This document shows, in pieces, positions 8,107 to 19,137 of a DNA stretch of 64,000 bases. The stretch covers positions 62,001 through 126,000 of the forward strand of contig SUXE01000009.1 of the NCBI GenBank assembly GCA_015061115.1. The letters are read 5' to 3'. Numbering within the stretch: the first letter of the stretch is position 1; every line of letters starts with the position of its first letter. A model generated the notes under the pieces. That model worked only from the letters and a program-made list of their open reading frames with translations. It searched no databases and was not told the origin of the DNA. The translations under genes and the position numbers were made by a program. The stretch is from Bacteroidales bacterium (GTDB taxonomy: Bacteria > Bacteroidota > Bacteroidia > Bacteroidales > Paludibacteraceae).

Positions 8107-11100
8107 TTACTCGTTGATCAAAGTAAAATGTCCTACATATTTCTTTCGGATCTCATCAATCCAAATCTCATACCAGTAGTCTGTAGACGGCATCTTTTTA
8201 CCAAGATATGTTCCATCCCACGACTCACTACCCTTAATCTCCGCAAGTTTCTTTCCATAGCGATCATAGATTGTGACCACTGCATCCGGATAAGCTTCTG
8301 CCACAACCTCCGAAATAAATCCATCATTCACACCGTCTCCATTCGGAGTAATCACTATAGGATACTGAATGTCAGGAGCCTCCGTTGTAAATAGGAAATC
8401 ACTCTTACAGCCATACTCATCAACAATATATGCCGTGTGTGTGCCATACTTCAAATCCGTGAAAGACTCTGATGTTTGGAAATCACTGTCGTCTATTTTA
8501 TACATGACATTCGTAGACTCATTGTCCTTAAATGGCACAACCTCAACATCACGATAACCCTTTTGGTTGACAGATGCGATTTGAGGATAACCCACTACTT
8601 TGATAGTAGACTTAGCAGTAACCGTCTCACAGATCTCGTTTGAAAGTGAAATTGTGTATACCGTCTCTCCGATCTTATCTGTAGGGGCTTTATATATTGG
8701 CGACGTTGCCAACACATCTCCAGCCTCATTTGTCCAAGTATACTTGCGAGGCTTACCCTGAGACACATTAGTGAACAAGCGAACTGATCCAGATGACATA
8801 CAGATTATCGTATCTGTAGGAGAAACTGTAAATTCAATTGGCTCCTCAACCTCCACAATAATCGAATCTTTCACCTCACAGCCTCCTGCCTGAGAAACCG
8901 TGAAACGATATGTTGTGGTTTCAGTAGGCGATACGATAGCCAGCAAGCCAGCAGGAGTAATTGAAGAATTGCTCTCCCACTCTATCGTTGCTGTAGAAGG
9001 TGTAAGCTCTGACAATCCGATCTGAGCATCTGAGCCATCACAAATCATTGTGTCTTCTGCTATCTTTGTAAACTTAGGTGCTTCCGACACTGTCAATGTT
9101 CCGTATGTCTCCTCCACCACACAATTTCTGTTTGTGATAATGTATGTATACTTGCCTGCATCAGATGCAGAAGCTGATGCGATTGAAATGGCATTAGATG
9201 AACCTGCATCAACACCGTCTTTCTTCCATTCTACAGTCGGAGTCTCTCTGCAAGAGAAATCCAAAGCCATCACATACTTAGCTCCCTCACAAAGGATAGT
9301 ATCCTTTCCTACAGTATTATTCTTGATTCCTGCGTCGATAACCTTAACTTTCTGGCTTGTCTTACACTCGTTAGTGAATGTAACAACATATTCGCCTTCC
9401 TTATCAAGCTGCACTGCCTGAGATTTCTCTCCTGTACTCCACTCGAAATCATTAGCGTCAGAAGTCAAGTCTGCAAACAATGAATACTTCGTTCCACAAC
9501 TGTAGAATGAGATCGGATCACCGTGAGCTGAAATAGCATCAGTATTACCGTCCTCATCTGTGAAGACAATAGAACCCTTGACCTCTCCCTGACCTATTTT
9601 CACTACATGAGAAACTGTCTTCTCACAGAATCCATCAGACACTGTGACTTCGAACTTCGTAGGATCGTTCAATGGATCACTCACAAAATTGCCGTCATCA
9701 GCCTTCGTCGAATTATTATTAGTGTTCCAAGTGTAAGTGATGTCAGAATTGTAAGTATCTCCCTTCAACACTGCATTAAGTTCTACAGAAGAACCTGGGC
9801 ATGCAGACGCCGCACCGACAATCGACAAAGAGTCGATTCTATGAATCTCGACATAAATCTCCTTTGGAGAATTGCTCTCACATTTGATTGATGTATCGTT
9901 AGGCATCTTGAAATAACCCATCACATTGTAGTGACCAGTCTTATCAATAGCATTATAATTGCTCAAATGATTTCCTTTCTCATCAGTAAATAATGAATAT
10001 ACGAGTTCAGAGACATCATTGCTCACAATCCACATTGTGTCAAGATTGACAACTCTTGAACAAACTGTATCGAAATGAGTCTTTAGTTCTGGGCGAGCGT
10101 ATATGACCACATTCACTGGCACAGTAGAAGACTCTGCTCCATTAGCGTCTACTTGACTCACATAGTATACAGTAGTATCAGTAGGTTGTTTTGTTGTCTT
10201 CGTAGTAGAAATTGCAGGAGTTGAGATTTCAAGTCCGCCCTTCGACTTATCCGCATCGTACCATTTCAAAGAATATGAAGGATCTTTTTTCACCACAAAA
10301 TCCTCTATTGATTCAGTAGAAAGGTAATCCTCACAGAATTTAATCGTCAATATTCTTGGCACAGGAGTCTTACTGATGAACACATCTACCTTGCTCAATA
10401 CGCTCTCACATCCATCCTCGTCTTTCTGGCTGACATAATACTGAAGCTTGACATCATCTATCATACTCTTGTCTGCCGACGGAATTGGCTCCGACTTCAA
10501 CTCAGTCATATCCTTGTCATACCATACAATAGTCATATCCTTGCCTGCAGTGACAGCTGACGGATCCTGAGTAAGAAGGCTCTTAAATGAACCATCTGTC
10601 AATGTATCACCCAATGTATAAGTGATGACATTGTTTACAACTGGAGCATCGATATGCTTTACAGTAACATCAAGACCAACTGTGTCACCCTTGCAGACGT
10701 GACCGTTTGCAATTGAAATTGTATAAGTTGGCACCACCTTGTATGTGTTAGTCGTAGTTGAAGAGACTTTTGAAGTCGACGGGATCAAAGCCGACTCATC
10801 AAGTTTCACACCACCAAGATACCATTCAAACATAGATGGGTCATCAGCCTTCACAAATGTGCTCAATGAGGCATCATCTGTAGTCGCCACAAGTTTTGCA
10901 GCTGTGGCATTCTCACAGTACGACACGTTTTCTGTTTTAGCCGCACCGACACCAACTGTTGTGATTGTGATTTCAGCTATATCGCTTTCAGCTGTTCCAT
11001 TAGTCGACTTGACATAATACTTAACCTCACCAGGAGTTGTACTCTCAAACGGAGTCGGCTCAGAAAGTGGAGCACCAGTTTCGTCGCACCAGATCAAAGA

Positions 11101-14100
11101 CTGTCCTGCTTCAGGGTCCTCAACCAATGATGTGACATCTATTGTCTTGCCGACACATAATGTAGTGTCGCTTACTTTTGGCTTGTTAGAGCTTGTGATA
11201 TAGATTACAACTTCCTTTCTTTCACTTTCACATCCACCTTTCGAGATAGCACTCACATAGTAAGTGATAGTATCTTCTTTTGCGACAGAGACTGTCACTG
11301 GAGTACGCAACGAATCAGTAGAAGTTTCTGACTCATACCAAGCCACGCGACCATCTGAAGAAGAAGCGAGTTTAGTAATATCCTCCTTGCCCGAACCGAC
11401 AGCAAACTCCTTAGGCGAAGTCACTGTAGGCACAGCAGGGATAGCCTCCTTAGAGACCTCCATCATCTGAACCTTGCCCACACACTTAGTTGTCTTGTCT
11501 GTGGCAGTGTAGAAATATGCACCAAGGACATCCTTGCCATCGATGTTCAAATCAGTCACTTCAAACGCCGCAACGTCATCAGAATACCAATTCAAATCAT
11601 AACCCTCAATCTTTGCCTTAGACAAATCAAGGCTTTCACCGTCACACAATGCCACTCCATTATCCAAAGAGACATCAGGAAGAGGATTGACAGAAAGTTT
11701 GACTGATTTAGAAGAAATCTTACATCCTGGAATCTCCTCATTGTAGACAGTCACAGAATAAGAACCAGCCTCCTTCACAGGGAATGAATCCACCTTGATT
11801 GGTTTGTCGTCATTCAACGATGTCTTTCCATTGAAGAATTCATATGTATATCCCTTCGACTTAGGAGTAGGCACTGCCCTAATATAAGCGCTGTCACCCT
11901 CACAAATCTCCTCAACGCTCAATTCTGCGACAGCGTCAGTCAAGTCACATTCAACAGTGCCACACTCTACTGTGTTGAGAACCTTCAATGTATCACGTCC
12001 ATAGACAGTAGCAAGACCATAATTATTAATATAGTTGTTGCAAGAAACAACTTCTGCAGTAAACGTATAACCTATCGAATCACCTGGAGCCAATGAAGTT
12101 TCTGGAGTATCTCCGACAGATGGCCAAGTGATCAACCTCTTAGCTTCATCATACACACCATTATCCGAAATATCCGTAATATTTCCAAGTTCAGCAGGAA
12201 TCTGGTCATAAAGTCTCACATCAAAAGCATGATCCACTTCAGCATAAAAGCCTTCCAATGTTCTTTCACAACCTGAAGCACCACTATATATACCCATATA
12301 TCCTGATTTAGAAGAAGTCAAACCTTTATAGGTTGCAAGAGGTGTTTCCAAATCATTGATATAGACATACATCTTATCATCTTTAAGCATAACCTTCAAG
12401 TCCATAGGAGAGTAAGTGCCATCCTCCTTTGCTGGACAACTCTTATTCGTTTTGTCTTCAGCAATCAATTTGCTTCCTTCGTACACTTCGAACTTAACAT
12501 ATTGTCCTCCTGACATTGTAGAAAGCTTCAAACCGATGCCTTCAAAGCCTGATCCTCCAGGAGTACCTTTATCTTGATAACGGAACACAAGATACAAAGA
12601 GCCATCATTTCCACTCCATTGAGTTTGAAGAGTGACATCTTTTCCATAAGCCTTCTTATCAGTAAAGAAATAAGGAGGTCTTACACCTTGGTTTTTGTTC
12701 TGATCACATGAAATCTCGCCTTTGACATTTGGCAAATTACCACCACCCAAAGTTGTCCAAGAATCTTTGGAAGAGAAATTTCCTTCTATAACAGTTCCCT
12801 CAGTATTTTTGAAATAAACTGTATATGAAATGTTTTCTCCAACTTCAGCTTTTTTTCTGTCTGCATCCTTAAATAAGGAAGCCTGCGGATCAATTACAGG
12901 AGGCAACTCATTACAAGATATCATCAGATCAACCTGAGATGAATCCGGAGAATCTGTCTTAGAAGAGATCCAAGCCACATTCTTAAAATACTTATCATCT
13001 GGTTGTGGCGTTCTATTGCAACCAATGTCTTTGGCAACAACTTGGTAGACTAATTTACCTTTTTCGCCAACAAGCATTTCAGGCACAGTCCATTTTACAA
13101 TACCAGTAAATTTTTCCTTATCTGCGCCAGAAGCTGGAGTATAAGTAGCAGTGACACCCAACGCTTTATCTGTAATAAATCCATCCCATTCCAATTCAAT
13201 CGGAATTGTATCTATCACAACCACATCGTATGCTTCTCTTCCAGGAAGAGGTCCTCGACCCATAACACGTCGCCACGTATATCCATCAAATTCCTCAACT
13301 AATACTCGATCGAATCCTTTTAAGTCCGGAGAGCATGCATATCGTGAAAAATTAGTTATTTCCTCATTAAATTTGTCAGGATTATACCATCCTGGAGTAA
13401 TCGGAACAAAATTGCAAGCCTGTCCTGATAGATTGTCATAAGAACCATTATTTTCAACCGCTTTCGAATAAGACCAATCATCAGCCACCTTAAATTTCAT
13501 ATTTGTGGCATTTTTAGTCTTCAATGCTGTTCTATACAAACCAGGACCGTACACTCCCTTATGAAGCAAATACTTCGAATCAAGTTTATCATAAACATGT
13601 GTAGTTGTAGCAGTAAGCACATTAGGGAACTTCACAATGAAACGTTGATTCCAAGCTTTTCCATCTTCATCTTCTCCCGCAGGAATTTTTTGGAATAAAA
13701 TTTCCGCACCTCCTGTTTCAGGGAAATATCCGTATTTTGACACATCATTCTCATTATCTAGATAGAACAACCATCCGTTTGGATTATCATCTCCATAAAA
13801 TCCTTTATTGATGTCGTTCAAGAAATATGAGACGCGATAATTTCCCATATTGATGTATGCTTCTTGTGCATCATTCCAAAAACGATAATACTGATAGAAT
13901 GTGGTATTTGTCCAGTCACCTTCGTCATCTCCATTTGGCAAATAATTTCCATACGACATGCGGACATTGTCACGTCCTCCATTCAACCACGAATTTTCGC
14001 CCTCCGACTTGTTCTCAAATTCAACTGTAAACTTAACAACATCATTCGGATTCATAGCCGTACGGTTAGCACTTTTCTTTACTGACAACGAACGATTAGC

Positions 14101-16173
14101 CAAAATATCCACGCAGTTACGCTCCATTGTGTATGTAGCGTGGTTAGGATACTCATTACTTACCCATTCATCAAAGTTTGAACCTGTGATCTTACTAGTC
14201 AAACAGATTCGTGGATTGAGTGTGTCTCTTGCTATAACACGGAAGGAAACCGAGTCTATTGTCTCCTCCAAATGTCCAGTTTTGAATCCAGGCACAGTTC
14301 CGATATTCCAGACGATTTTACCACCGCTGAACTTACCACCGTTTGAAATGCTGACTACTTCATAGTTAGGGTCTATTTCCGTCTCTATCTTCACGCCTGC
14401 TGCATCAGCACTACCATAATTACGATACTGGACAGTATAGTCAATTGCATCATCAACGTAAGCGTATGTCTTATCTACAGACATATAAACTTTCATGTTA
14501 GCTGCAGAAACCATATCACTTGGTGCATGCCAGTTACCTGTATATGTCAACAATGGCAAGCAACGGAACCATCCATGGAAGTATTTAGGCATACTTTCAA
14601 TGTATCTCTCATCATCCGTTAAGTTTTTAGATTCACCTGATGCATCATCCCAAACCAACTCACTCTGACGATACATATCTGCTATAAGACCCAAGTCTTC
14701 ATTAATCACAACTGCTGGAGCCGCACAACCTAAAGCATAATTTGCTGAATAATGTGACAGGACACCTCCTTCTGTATTGTAGCACATTTTAATCTGAGAT
14801 GGCCCCCAGAAATCTGGCTGACCTGGGTCTGGAGAGGCTCCTAATTTGCTACACCATTTTCCATTTCCATCCAGTGCAGGAGGTTCCTTCATAAGTGCCG
14901 CAGCACGAAGTGCCATATCATATTCGTATGTGTTCGAACCTTTCTCTATCTGATGTGTCTTAGGATTCCAATTTATTTCAGGGGCACCATGCCACAAATA
15001 GTTTTGAGCCATACGCCACATAGTACGGAAATCCTCACCTTCACTAAAATTGGTAAACGTAGGCTGTCCGTCAGTTGCCATATTTGTAGTACCAATACTT
15101 GAGACCAAGCCCTGGCTATATGCCTGACCACAAAGCCAGTCTGAAGATGCCTCAGCTCGCTTATACTGGCCTATTTGCCAATCATTAGCAGTCACATCAC
15201 CACTTTCAAACCATTTAGCGAACTCATTATAATAAGCAGGAGCACAGTAGTCGGTGTGAGTGTTTCCATCTCCTCCAGTACCTCCAATATAAACCGATTT
15301 TGAAATATCCGGATAAAGAGTCTGATTATTTCTCCAAGATGAAACTTCTCCTCCTTTATTTCCGCCCTTCACATATCCATCAACGCCAATGTTTCCACTC
15401 ATATGACCTCCAGTATTGGGGGCAGAAAAAGTATCGACAAATGCTTTCAAGAAATCTTCAGCAGCCTCCTTATAGGAAATAGGCTTACCACTGTAATCCA
15501 AAACAGGTTTGCCATCCTGCATCATGAACTCTCCCCACTGTTTGTAGGCGATAAGTAGAGCCATAGCGATATCATCATCACCGTCGGTAGCCGAACCATC
15601 ATTTTCCGAAGTACTTCCTTCCAATGCATAACAAATAGGAAGACCTCCACCAAACTCATAGTTTGGAAGTCTTATCTGACCATCCTGATATCTGACACGA
15701 TGAGGAATACGGTTGTCGTGAATCCACATCCACAATCCGTTGAATGTTGCCTGATCAGCAAAAATCGCAGCCGCCAACATCATATAGCCATCTCCCTCTG
15801 TACAGAACTGAGCTCCTCCTTGAGGCATCTCTTTGTCTCCGAACTTACGGAAGTTATTGAAAGTGATATATGGCACTCCACAATGCGTTCCTCCGTCGTA
15901 TCGACATCTGTGGCTCATGATTTCATAAGCCTCACGTCCTGTTTTTTCCATATCCGCATGTGTGACTCCTTCAGCATTGTATTTTGCCAAAGTTTTACCT
16001 ACCTTATACTCCAAAAATTGAGGATAAGGGAATGCTGGATTACCAGAATTTATATTAATAGGAACATAGCTGGCGGAACTCCATGATCTGGCACTACCTT
16101 GTGCTGATGCACCTCCTATGCTACACAACATGCAGCATAAAATCGCCATTAATTTGATAGTTAATTTACCCAT
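8107..16173 (-). CDS. Giant secreted GH8-like glycosidase with type B T9SS sorting domain
   Basis: 2688 residues. Signal peptide MGKLTIKLMAILCCMLCSIG..ASAQ. Residues about 45-560 look like a glycoside hydrolase family 8 barrel: CTEGDGYMML (candidate acid Glu126) and ATDGDDDIAMALLIAY (candidate Asp197/Asp199). GH8 includes cellulases, xylanases, lichenases and chitosanases; the substrate is not readable here. DUF11-like repeats follow (for example YAYVDDAIDYTVQYRNYGSA), then a concanavalin-like segment near residues 1170-1290, another DUF11-like repeat, and a long series of Ig/PKD-like domains with paired cysteines. The last ~85 residues (ITPNGDGVNDGF ... YDRYGKKL) are the gliding-type C-terminal domain used by type IX secretion. 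The combination predicts a very large surface-attached enzyme or adhesin. It is a single unbroken frame and has its own terminator. Confidence 0.85.
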   Translation of the reverse strand: MGKLTIKLMAILCCMLCSIGGASAQGSARSWSSASYVPININSGNPAFPYPQFLEYKVGKTLAKYNAEGVTHADMEKTGREAYEIMSHRCRYDGGTHCGVPYITFNNFRKFGDKEMPQGGAQFCTEGDGYMMLAAAIFADQATFNGLWMWIHDNRIPHRVRYQDGQIRLPNYEFGGGLPICYALEGSTSENDGSATDGDDDIAMALLIAYKQWGEFMMQDGKPVLDYSGKPISYKEAAEDFLKAFVDTFSAPNTGGHMSGNIGVDGYVKGGNKGGEVSSWRNNQTLYPDISKSVYIGGTGGDGNTHTDYCAPAYYNEFAKWFESGDVTANDWQIGQYKRAEASSDWLCGQAYSQGLVSSIGTTNMATDGQPTFTNFSEGEDFRTMWRMAQNYLWHGAPEINWNPKTHQIEKGSNTYEYDMALRAAALMKEPPALDGNGKWCSKLGASPDPGQPDFWGPSQIKMCYNTEGGVLSHYSANYALGCAAPAVVINEDLGLIADMYRQSELVWDDASGESKNLTDDERYIESMPKYFHGWFRCLPLLTYTGNWHAPSDMVSAANMKVYMSVDKTYAYVDDAIDYTVQYRNYGSADAAGVKIETEIDPNYEVVSISNGGKFSGGKIVWNIGTVPGFKTGHLEETIDSVSFRVIARDTLNPRICLTSKITGSNFDEWVSNEYPNHATYTMERNCVDILANRSLSVKKSANRTAMNPNDVVKFTVEFENKSEGENSWLNGGRDNVRMSYGNYLPNGDDEGDWTNTTFYQYYRFWNDAQEAYINMGNYRVSYFLNDINKGFYGDDNPNGWLFYLDNENDVSKYGYFPETGGAEILFQKIPAGEDEDGKAWNQRFIVKFPNVLTATTTHVYDKLDSKYLLHKGVYGPGLYRTALKTKNATNMKFKVADDWSYSKAVENNGSYDNLSGQACNFVPITPGWYNPDKFNEEITNFSRYACSPDLKGFDRVLVEEFDGYTWRRVMGRGPLPGREAYDVVVIDTIPIELEWDGFITDKALGVTATYTPASGADKEKFTGIVKWTVPEMLVGEKGKLVYQVVAKDIGCNRTPQPDDKYFKNVAWISSKTDSPDSSQVDLMISCNELPPVIDPQASLFKDADRKKAEVGENISYTVYFKNTEGTVIEGNFSSKDSWTTLGGGNLPNVKGEISCDQNKNQGVRPPYFFTDKKAYGKDVTLQTQWSGNDGSLYLVFRYQDKGTPGGSGFEGIGLKLSTMSGGQYVKFEVYEGSKLIAEDKTNKSCPAKEDGTYSPMDLKVMLKDDKMYVYINDLETPLATYKGLTSSKSGYMGIYSGASGCERTLEGFYAEVDHAFDVRLYDQIPAELGNITDISDNGVYDEAKRLITWPSVGDTPETSLAPGDSIGYTFTAEVVSCNNYINNYGLATVYGRDTLKVLNTVECGTVECDLTDAVAELSVEEICEGDSAYIRAVPTPKSKGYTYEFFNGKTSLNDDKPIKVDSFPVKEAGSYSVTVYNEEIPGCKISSKSVKLSVNPLPDVSLDNGVALCDGESLDLSKAKIEGYDLNWYSDDVAAFEVTDLNIDGKDVLGAYFYTATDKTTKCVGKVQMMEVSKEAIPAVPTVTSPKEFAVGSGKEDITKLASSSDGRVAWYESETSTDSLRTPVTVSVAKEDTITYYVSAISKGGCESERKEVVIYITSSNKPKVSDTTLCVGKTIDVTSLVEDPEAGQSLIWCDETGAPLSEPTPFESTTPGEVKYYVKSTNGTAESDIAEITITTVGVGAAKTENVSYCENATAAKLVATTDDASLSTFVKADDPSMFEWYLGGVKLDESALIPSTSKVSSTTTNTYKVVPTYTISIANGHVCKGDTVGLDVTVKHIDAPVVNNVITYTLGDTLTDGSFKSLLTQDPSAVTAGKDMTIVWYDKDMTELKSEPIPSADKSMIDDVKLQYYVSQKDEDGCESVLSKVDVFISKTPVPRILTIKFCEDYLSTESIEDFVVKKDPSYSLKWYDADKSKGGLEISTPAISTTKTTKQPTDTTVYYVSQVDANGAESSTVPVNVVIYARPELKTHFDTVCSRVVNLDTMWIVSNDVSELVYSLFTDEKGNHLSNYNAIDKTGHYNVMGYFKMPNDTSIKCESNSPKEIYVEIHRIDSLSIVGAASACPGSSVELNAVLKGDTYNSDITYTWNTNNNSTKADDGNFVSDPLNDPTKFEVTVSDGFCEKTVSHVVKIGQGEVKGSIVFTDEDGNTDAISAHGDPISFYSCGTKYSLFADLTSDANDFEWSTGEKSQAVQLDKEGEYVVTFTNECKTSQKVKVIDAGIKNNTVGKDTILCEGAKYVMALDFSCRETPTVEWKKDGVDAGSSNAISIASASASDAGKYTYIITNRNCVVEETYGTLTVSEAPKFTKIAEDTMICDGSDAQIGLSELTPSTATIEWESNSSITPAGLLAIVSPTETTTYRFTVSQAGGCEVKDSIIVEVEEPIEFTVSPTDTIICMSSGSVRLFTNVSQGKPRKYTWTNEAGDVLATSPIYKAPTDKIGETVYTISLSNEICETVTAKSTIKVVGYPQIASVNQKGYRDVEVVPFKDNESTNVMYKIDDSDFQTSESFTDLKYGTHTAYIVDEYGCKSDFLFTTEAPDIQYPIVITPNGDGVNDGFISEVVAEAYPDAVVTIYDRYGKKLAEIKGSESWDGTYLGKKMPSTDYWYEIWIDEIRKKYVGHFTLINE

Positions 16174-16362
16174 ATATTAAACCCCATTACAAATTCGAAA
16201 ATACATAAGTTCAGTTATTAGATTAGGCAAAAATAGCAATATTTTCAAATCGTAGTGCTTTTTTTGTAAAAAATTGTTAACAACAGAGTCCATTGCAACT
16301 ATATCTCAATGCATCAAAATTCAAATTTGTCACCAATGTTAAACGCCTATCGACGTATCCAT

Positions 16363-16388
16363 GGGCGACCACAAGGGATCGTCCCTAC
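16363..16388. repeat. Intergenic palindrome, GGGCGACC-type
   Basis: An imperfect inverted repeat of GGGCGACC and GGATCGTCCC around a short ACAA loop, followed by TAC. It looks like a member of a dispersed repeat family; only one copy is seen in this window. Confidence 0.5.
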
Positions 16389-16446
16389 GGTCAAAATCAA
16401 TTCCTCAGACGTCTTTTCCAATAATTACGAATATGCATTATGAATT

Positions 16447-16483
16447 AAAAAAAAGACGCAGGAGAAGTCTTCCCCTGCGTCTT
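16447..16483 (-). terminator. Terminator after the beta-helix CBM6 gene
   Basis: Minus strand: a 10-bp stem (AAGACGCAGG/CCTGCGTCTT) with an 11-nt loop runs into a T run of nine. It is about 20 bp after the stop at 16503. Confidence 0.85.
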
Positions 16484-16502
16484 CCAAATCAATAGTAAGA
16501 TT

Positions 16503-19055
16503 TTATTTCATGATAACAAGCTGTGATTTGCCATTACTGAATCTGACAGCATAGACGCCCGACTGCAATCCTATCGTTTTGAGTTTTTCTGTCACGCCGA
16601 CGCTTCCTTTCACGACTATCGTCGCCAAGTTTTTACCCATCATATCCACCACTGTGGCTTCCATAGGTTCATCCGACAATATGTCGATGTTGCCAGTCAG
16701 ATCATCAAGTTCTTCTTTAGTGTCAGCAAACGCGATCCAGTCGATATTGGCATACGCTCCACTGATTCTGACACGCAGGATGTGTTCACCAGACTCGATT
16801 GCCGATGTTTTGCCATCTACCATGGTGTAGGTGTTCCAATTATCGGTCTGCGGGATCTTGACTGTGTCTGCCACTTGTTTACCGTCTACCATCAGGATGA
16901 AACTTGAGAAATCCAATCCGCTTGCCACATGAGCCTTGTAGAAATATGGTGCGGTTTTCTTTGTCACAATAGAATACTCCGTCCACTCTCCTTCCTGCGT
17001 ATAGCCGATGGCATAACCTTTCAACTCACTGATCGAGTCGACGGTAACGATATCCACTCCTTCATTACGGTAGGCTTCTCCTTGGTTTTCAACATCTTTG
17101 TCGTAGTATGCGATGCCTTGTCCACCCAAGTCATAATCTTCCATCTCGATTTTTCCAGGAAGAGTGAACGCTACAGAATATGGTTCCTGAGGTATAGCCT
17201 CAGAGAAGTTTGGCAACGGGATGTCTTTCTGCTTGATACTTTTGTATTTCGCTTCTATTCCAGCATTGTCAACAACTTTCTGATCAAAACCGTCATTGTC
17301 GTGGGCATAATTTTGTCCACACGCATTGCAGGCAGTTCCTTTCGGCGCATTCACAGCCACGTTGTAGGCGATCTCAAAACCACTTGTTCCCTCGTCTTGA
17401 TAGATTGGGCAAGTCCAATAGTCTGCCCAGTCAGATCCATTGATATCATGACTGTAGTTGTACATGATCTGTCCGTTTTTACCTTGATTAGACAGAGTGT
17501 AGATAGCAGCACCGTCGCATAATAATCTTGCTATATGGTGAATCTCATTATAGTTGATCTTATTTCCGTCCATTGCGGTCTCATTCGTAGTCCAGCCAAA
17601 GCCTACAGAGATTCCAGAATAGTTGGCATACGACACTTCGTTATGCTCGATCACAATATATCTAGGATAACCGCCAAGGATAGGCACACCACCCTGTATC
17701 TCATTGGTTGTATTGTGGACATAATTGTTTTTCACTGTGTCACGAGTACATATCTCATCTTTGTCGGAAGGATTGTAACCCTTATGGATCTCCGTCAATG
17801 AATCAGGAGCGAATTTGCCGACAGAGATGCTTGAGCCTCCTATTTCTGTGAAGACGTTGCCCTCTATACGTGTGTCATTAGTGCCGGAAGTGAAATTCAA
17901 ACCTGTGGCAGCCATCTGTGTGAAGATGTTGTCTTCAAATATCACTCTGCTCGCATTCGTCACTTCAATACCTGCAGACGGATGCCAAAGCATAAATTCA
18001 TTTGACTTCAATAATCCACGCCAGTCCTCCACCACATTCACTGCAAACTGTCCTGCCTGAAGGTTGAGGAATCCTTCTTTACTTGGACGCAAATAGTTGG
18101 TGTGGGCAAACACAATGCCACTGAACGAGATATTCTGCACCTTATCTTTTGTGCTCTCACCCTTCACCTCGATAAGAGTCTCTATATTTGGAGCCACCAC
18201 ATTAGCAGTCGACATATCCTCCCCATCACGTGGCATGTAATAGAGTGTATTTGTATCTTCATCCAGATACCACTCTCCCTGCATATCCAAAAGAGACATA
18301 TCATTCTCAAGATAGTAGCACTGCTGCTTTGGTGGATTACTCATAAATGCTGTGCCAAGCATCGGATAGGCTCTGCGGAACAGGCGTGTACGTTCGGGAT
18401 CCTGTGGAATGATCTTACATGTGTTACCATTGTATTTCACATCATCAATTCTAAGAGTCTGGTCGGCCCAAGCCACCATCACATGAATCTCTGATTTCTT
18501 GATATTCTCCAGTTTTTTGATCTGATCTGTGTAGACGTCGAACGCTCTGCCTGTTGTGTCAACTTTGGCAAGACGGTTGAAATAGTGGTCGCCATTAGTT
18601 TTGACATTTGGATGACGTGCTCTGATTGCCTTCTTTCCATTGACATATAGCTGTCGGAATCTGCCTACCACATCTTTCGCGCACCAGATATTCTTCTCCG
18701 CATCAAACAGTGCCCAGCCATTCACTGGAATACCTCCCGTCACCAAAGGAGTCTCACCCGGAGCAGCCATATAGCGAACATAATGGCCGTTTGTTCCACC
18801 GTCGGCATTGGAAAGACGCAATGTGCTTGTCAACTGATACGTGCCTTCATGCAAATAGACATTTATATCTTCTTTCATTGATTTGTTGACACCTCTCACC
18901 GCTCTTTGTGCCTGTTCCAACGTTTTGAACGGAGCAGTCAACGTGCCCTCCGCAGAATCATTGCCACTTGGCGAGACATGGAAATCCACGGCAATGGCAT
19001 TGCTGATGAAACAGCCTAGCAATATTGATAATATATATTTCTTCTTCATAGTCAT
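16503..19055 (-). CDS. Secreted right-handed beta-helix enzyme with CBM6 and T9SS tail
   Basis: 850 residues; translation may start at the first ATG (19055) or two codons later (MKKKYIL). After a signal peptide, VDFHVSPSGNDSAEGTLTAP begins a right-handed parallel beta-helix of the pectate-lyase/GH141-like type; RQLYVNGKKAIRARHPN and many N-rich turns (ITFxNxxx, IEHNEVSYANYSGI) support this. Residues about 620-775 form a CBM6 (PGKIEMEDYDLGGQGIAYYD) close in sequence to the second module of the neighbouring GH43 protein. The final ~70 residues resemble a T9SS type A sorting domain (VVDMMGKNLA ... LQSGVYAVRF). The role is probably degradation of a complex plant glycan outside the cell. The exact family is uncertain; GH141-like is a suggestion from memory of the N-terminal pattern. 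Confidence 0.78.
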   Translation of the reverse strand: MTMKKKYILSILLGCFISNAIAVDFHVSPSGNDSAEGTLTAPFKTLEQAQRAVRGVNKSMKEDINVYLHEGTYQLTSTLRLSNADGGTNGHYVRYMAAPGETPLVTGGIPVNGWALFDAEKNIWCAKDVVGRFRQLYVNGKKAIRARHPNVKTNGDHYFNRLAKVDTTGRAFDVYTDQIKKLENIKKSEIHVMVAWADQTLRIDDVKYNGNTCKIIPQDPERTRLFRRAYPMLGTAFMSNPPKQQCYYLENDMSLLDMQGEWYLDEDTNTLYYMPRDGEDMSTANVVAPNIETLIEVKGESTKDKVQNISFSGIVFAHTNYLRPSKEGFLNLQAGQFAVNVVEDWRGLLKSNEFMLWHPSAGIEVTNASRVIFEDNIFTQMAATGLNFTSGTNDTRIEGNVFTEIGGSSISVGKFAPDSLTEIHKGYNPSDKDEICTRDTVKNNYVHNTTNEIQGGVPILGGYPRYIVIEHNEVSYANYSGISVGFGWTTNETAMDGNKINYNEIHHIARLLCDGAAIYTLSNQGKNGQIMYNYSHDINGSDWADYWTCPIYQDEGTSGFEIAYNVAVNAPKGTACNACGQNYAHDNDGFDQKVVDNAGIEAKYKSIKQKDIPLPNFSEAIPQEPYSVAFTLPGKIEMEDYDLGGQGIAYYDKDVENQGEAYRNEGVDIVTVDSISELKGYAIGYTQEGEWTEYSIVTKKTAPYFYKAHVASGLDFSSFILMVDGKQVADTVKIPQTDNWNTYTMVDGKTSAIESGEHILRVRISGAYANIDWIAFADTKEELDDLTGNIDILSDEPMEATVVDMMGKNLATIVVKGSVGVTEKLKTIGLQSGVYAVRFSNGKSQLVIMK

Positions 19056-19097
19056 ATTCTATTAATAATTTGGATTGACGAAATCTGGTTTAATACC

Positions 19098-19118
19098 GGG
19101 CAGGTTTGAAACCAGCCC
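19098..19118. repeat. Intergenic palindrome, GGGCAGGTTTGAAACC-type
   Basis: A 21-bp inverted repeat with one central unpaired base and one arm mismatch lies between the beta-helix and GH43 genes. It could act as a processing or termination hairpin but has no T run. It looks like a dispersed intergenic repeat. Confidence 0.5.
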
Positions 19119-19137
19119 CCGACAAGGTTCCATACGG

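Larger units (their letters stand above)
16174..16502. other. Intergenic region upstream of the GH8 giant
   Basis: 329 bp without a gene. It contains a -7-like TATTTTTG on the minus strand at 16235-16228 without a good -33 partner, an intergenic palindrome (16363-16388), an A/T palindrome fragment ending near 16447, and the terminator of the next gene. Confidence 0.6.
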
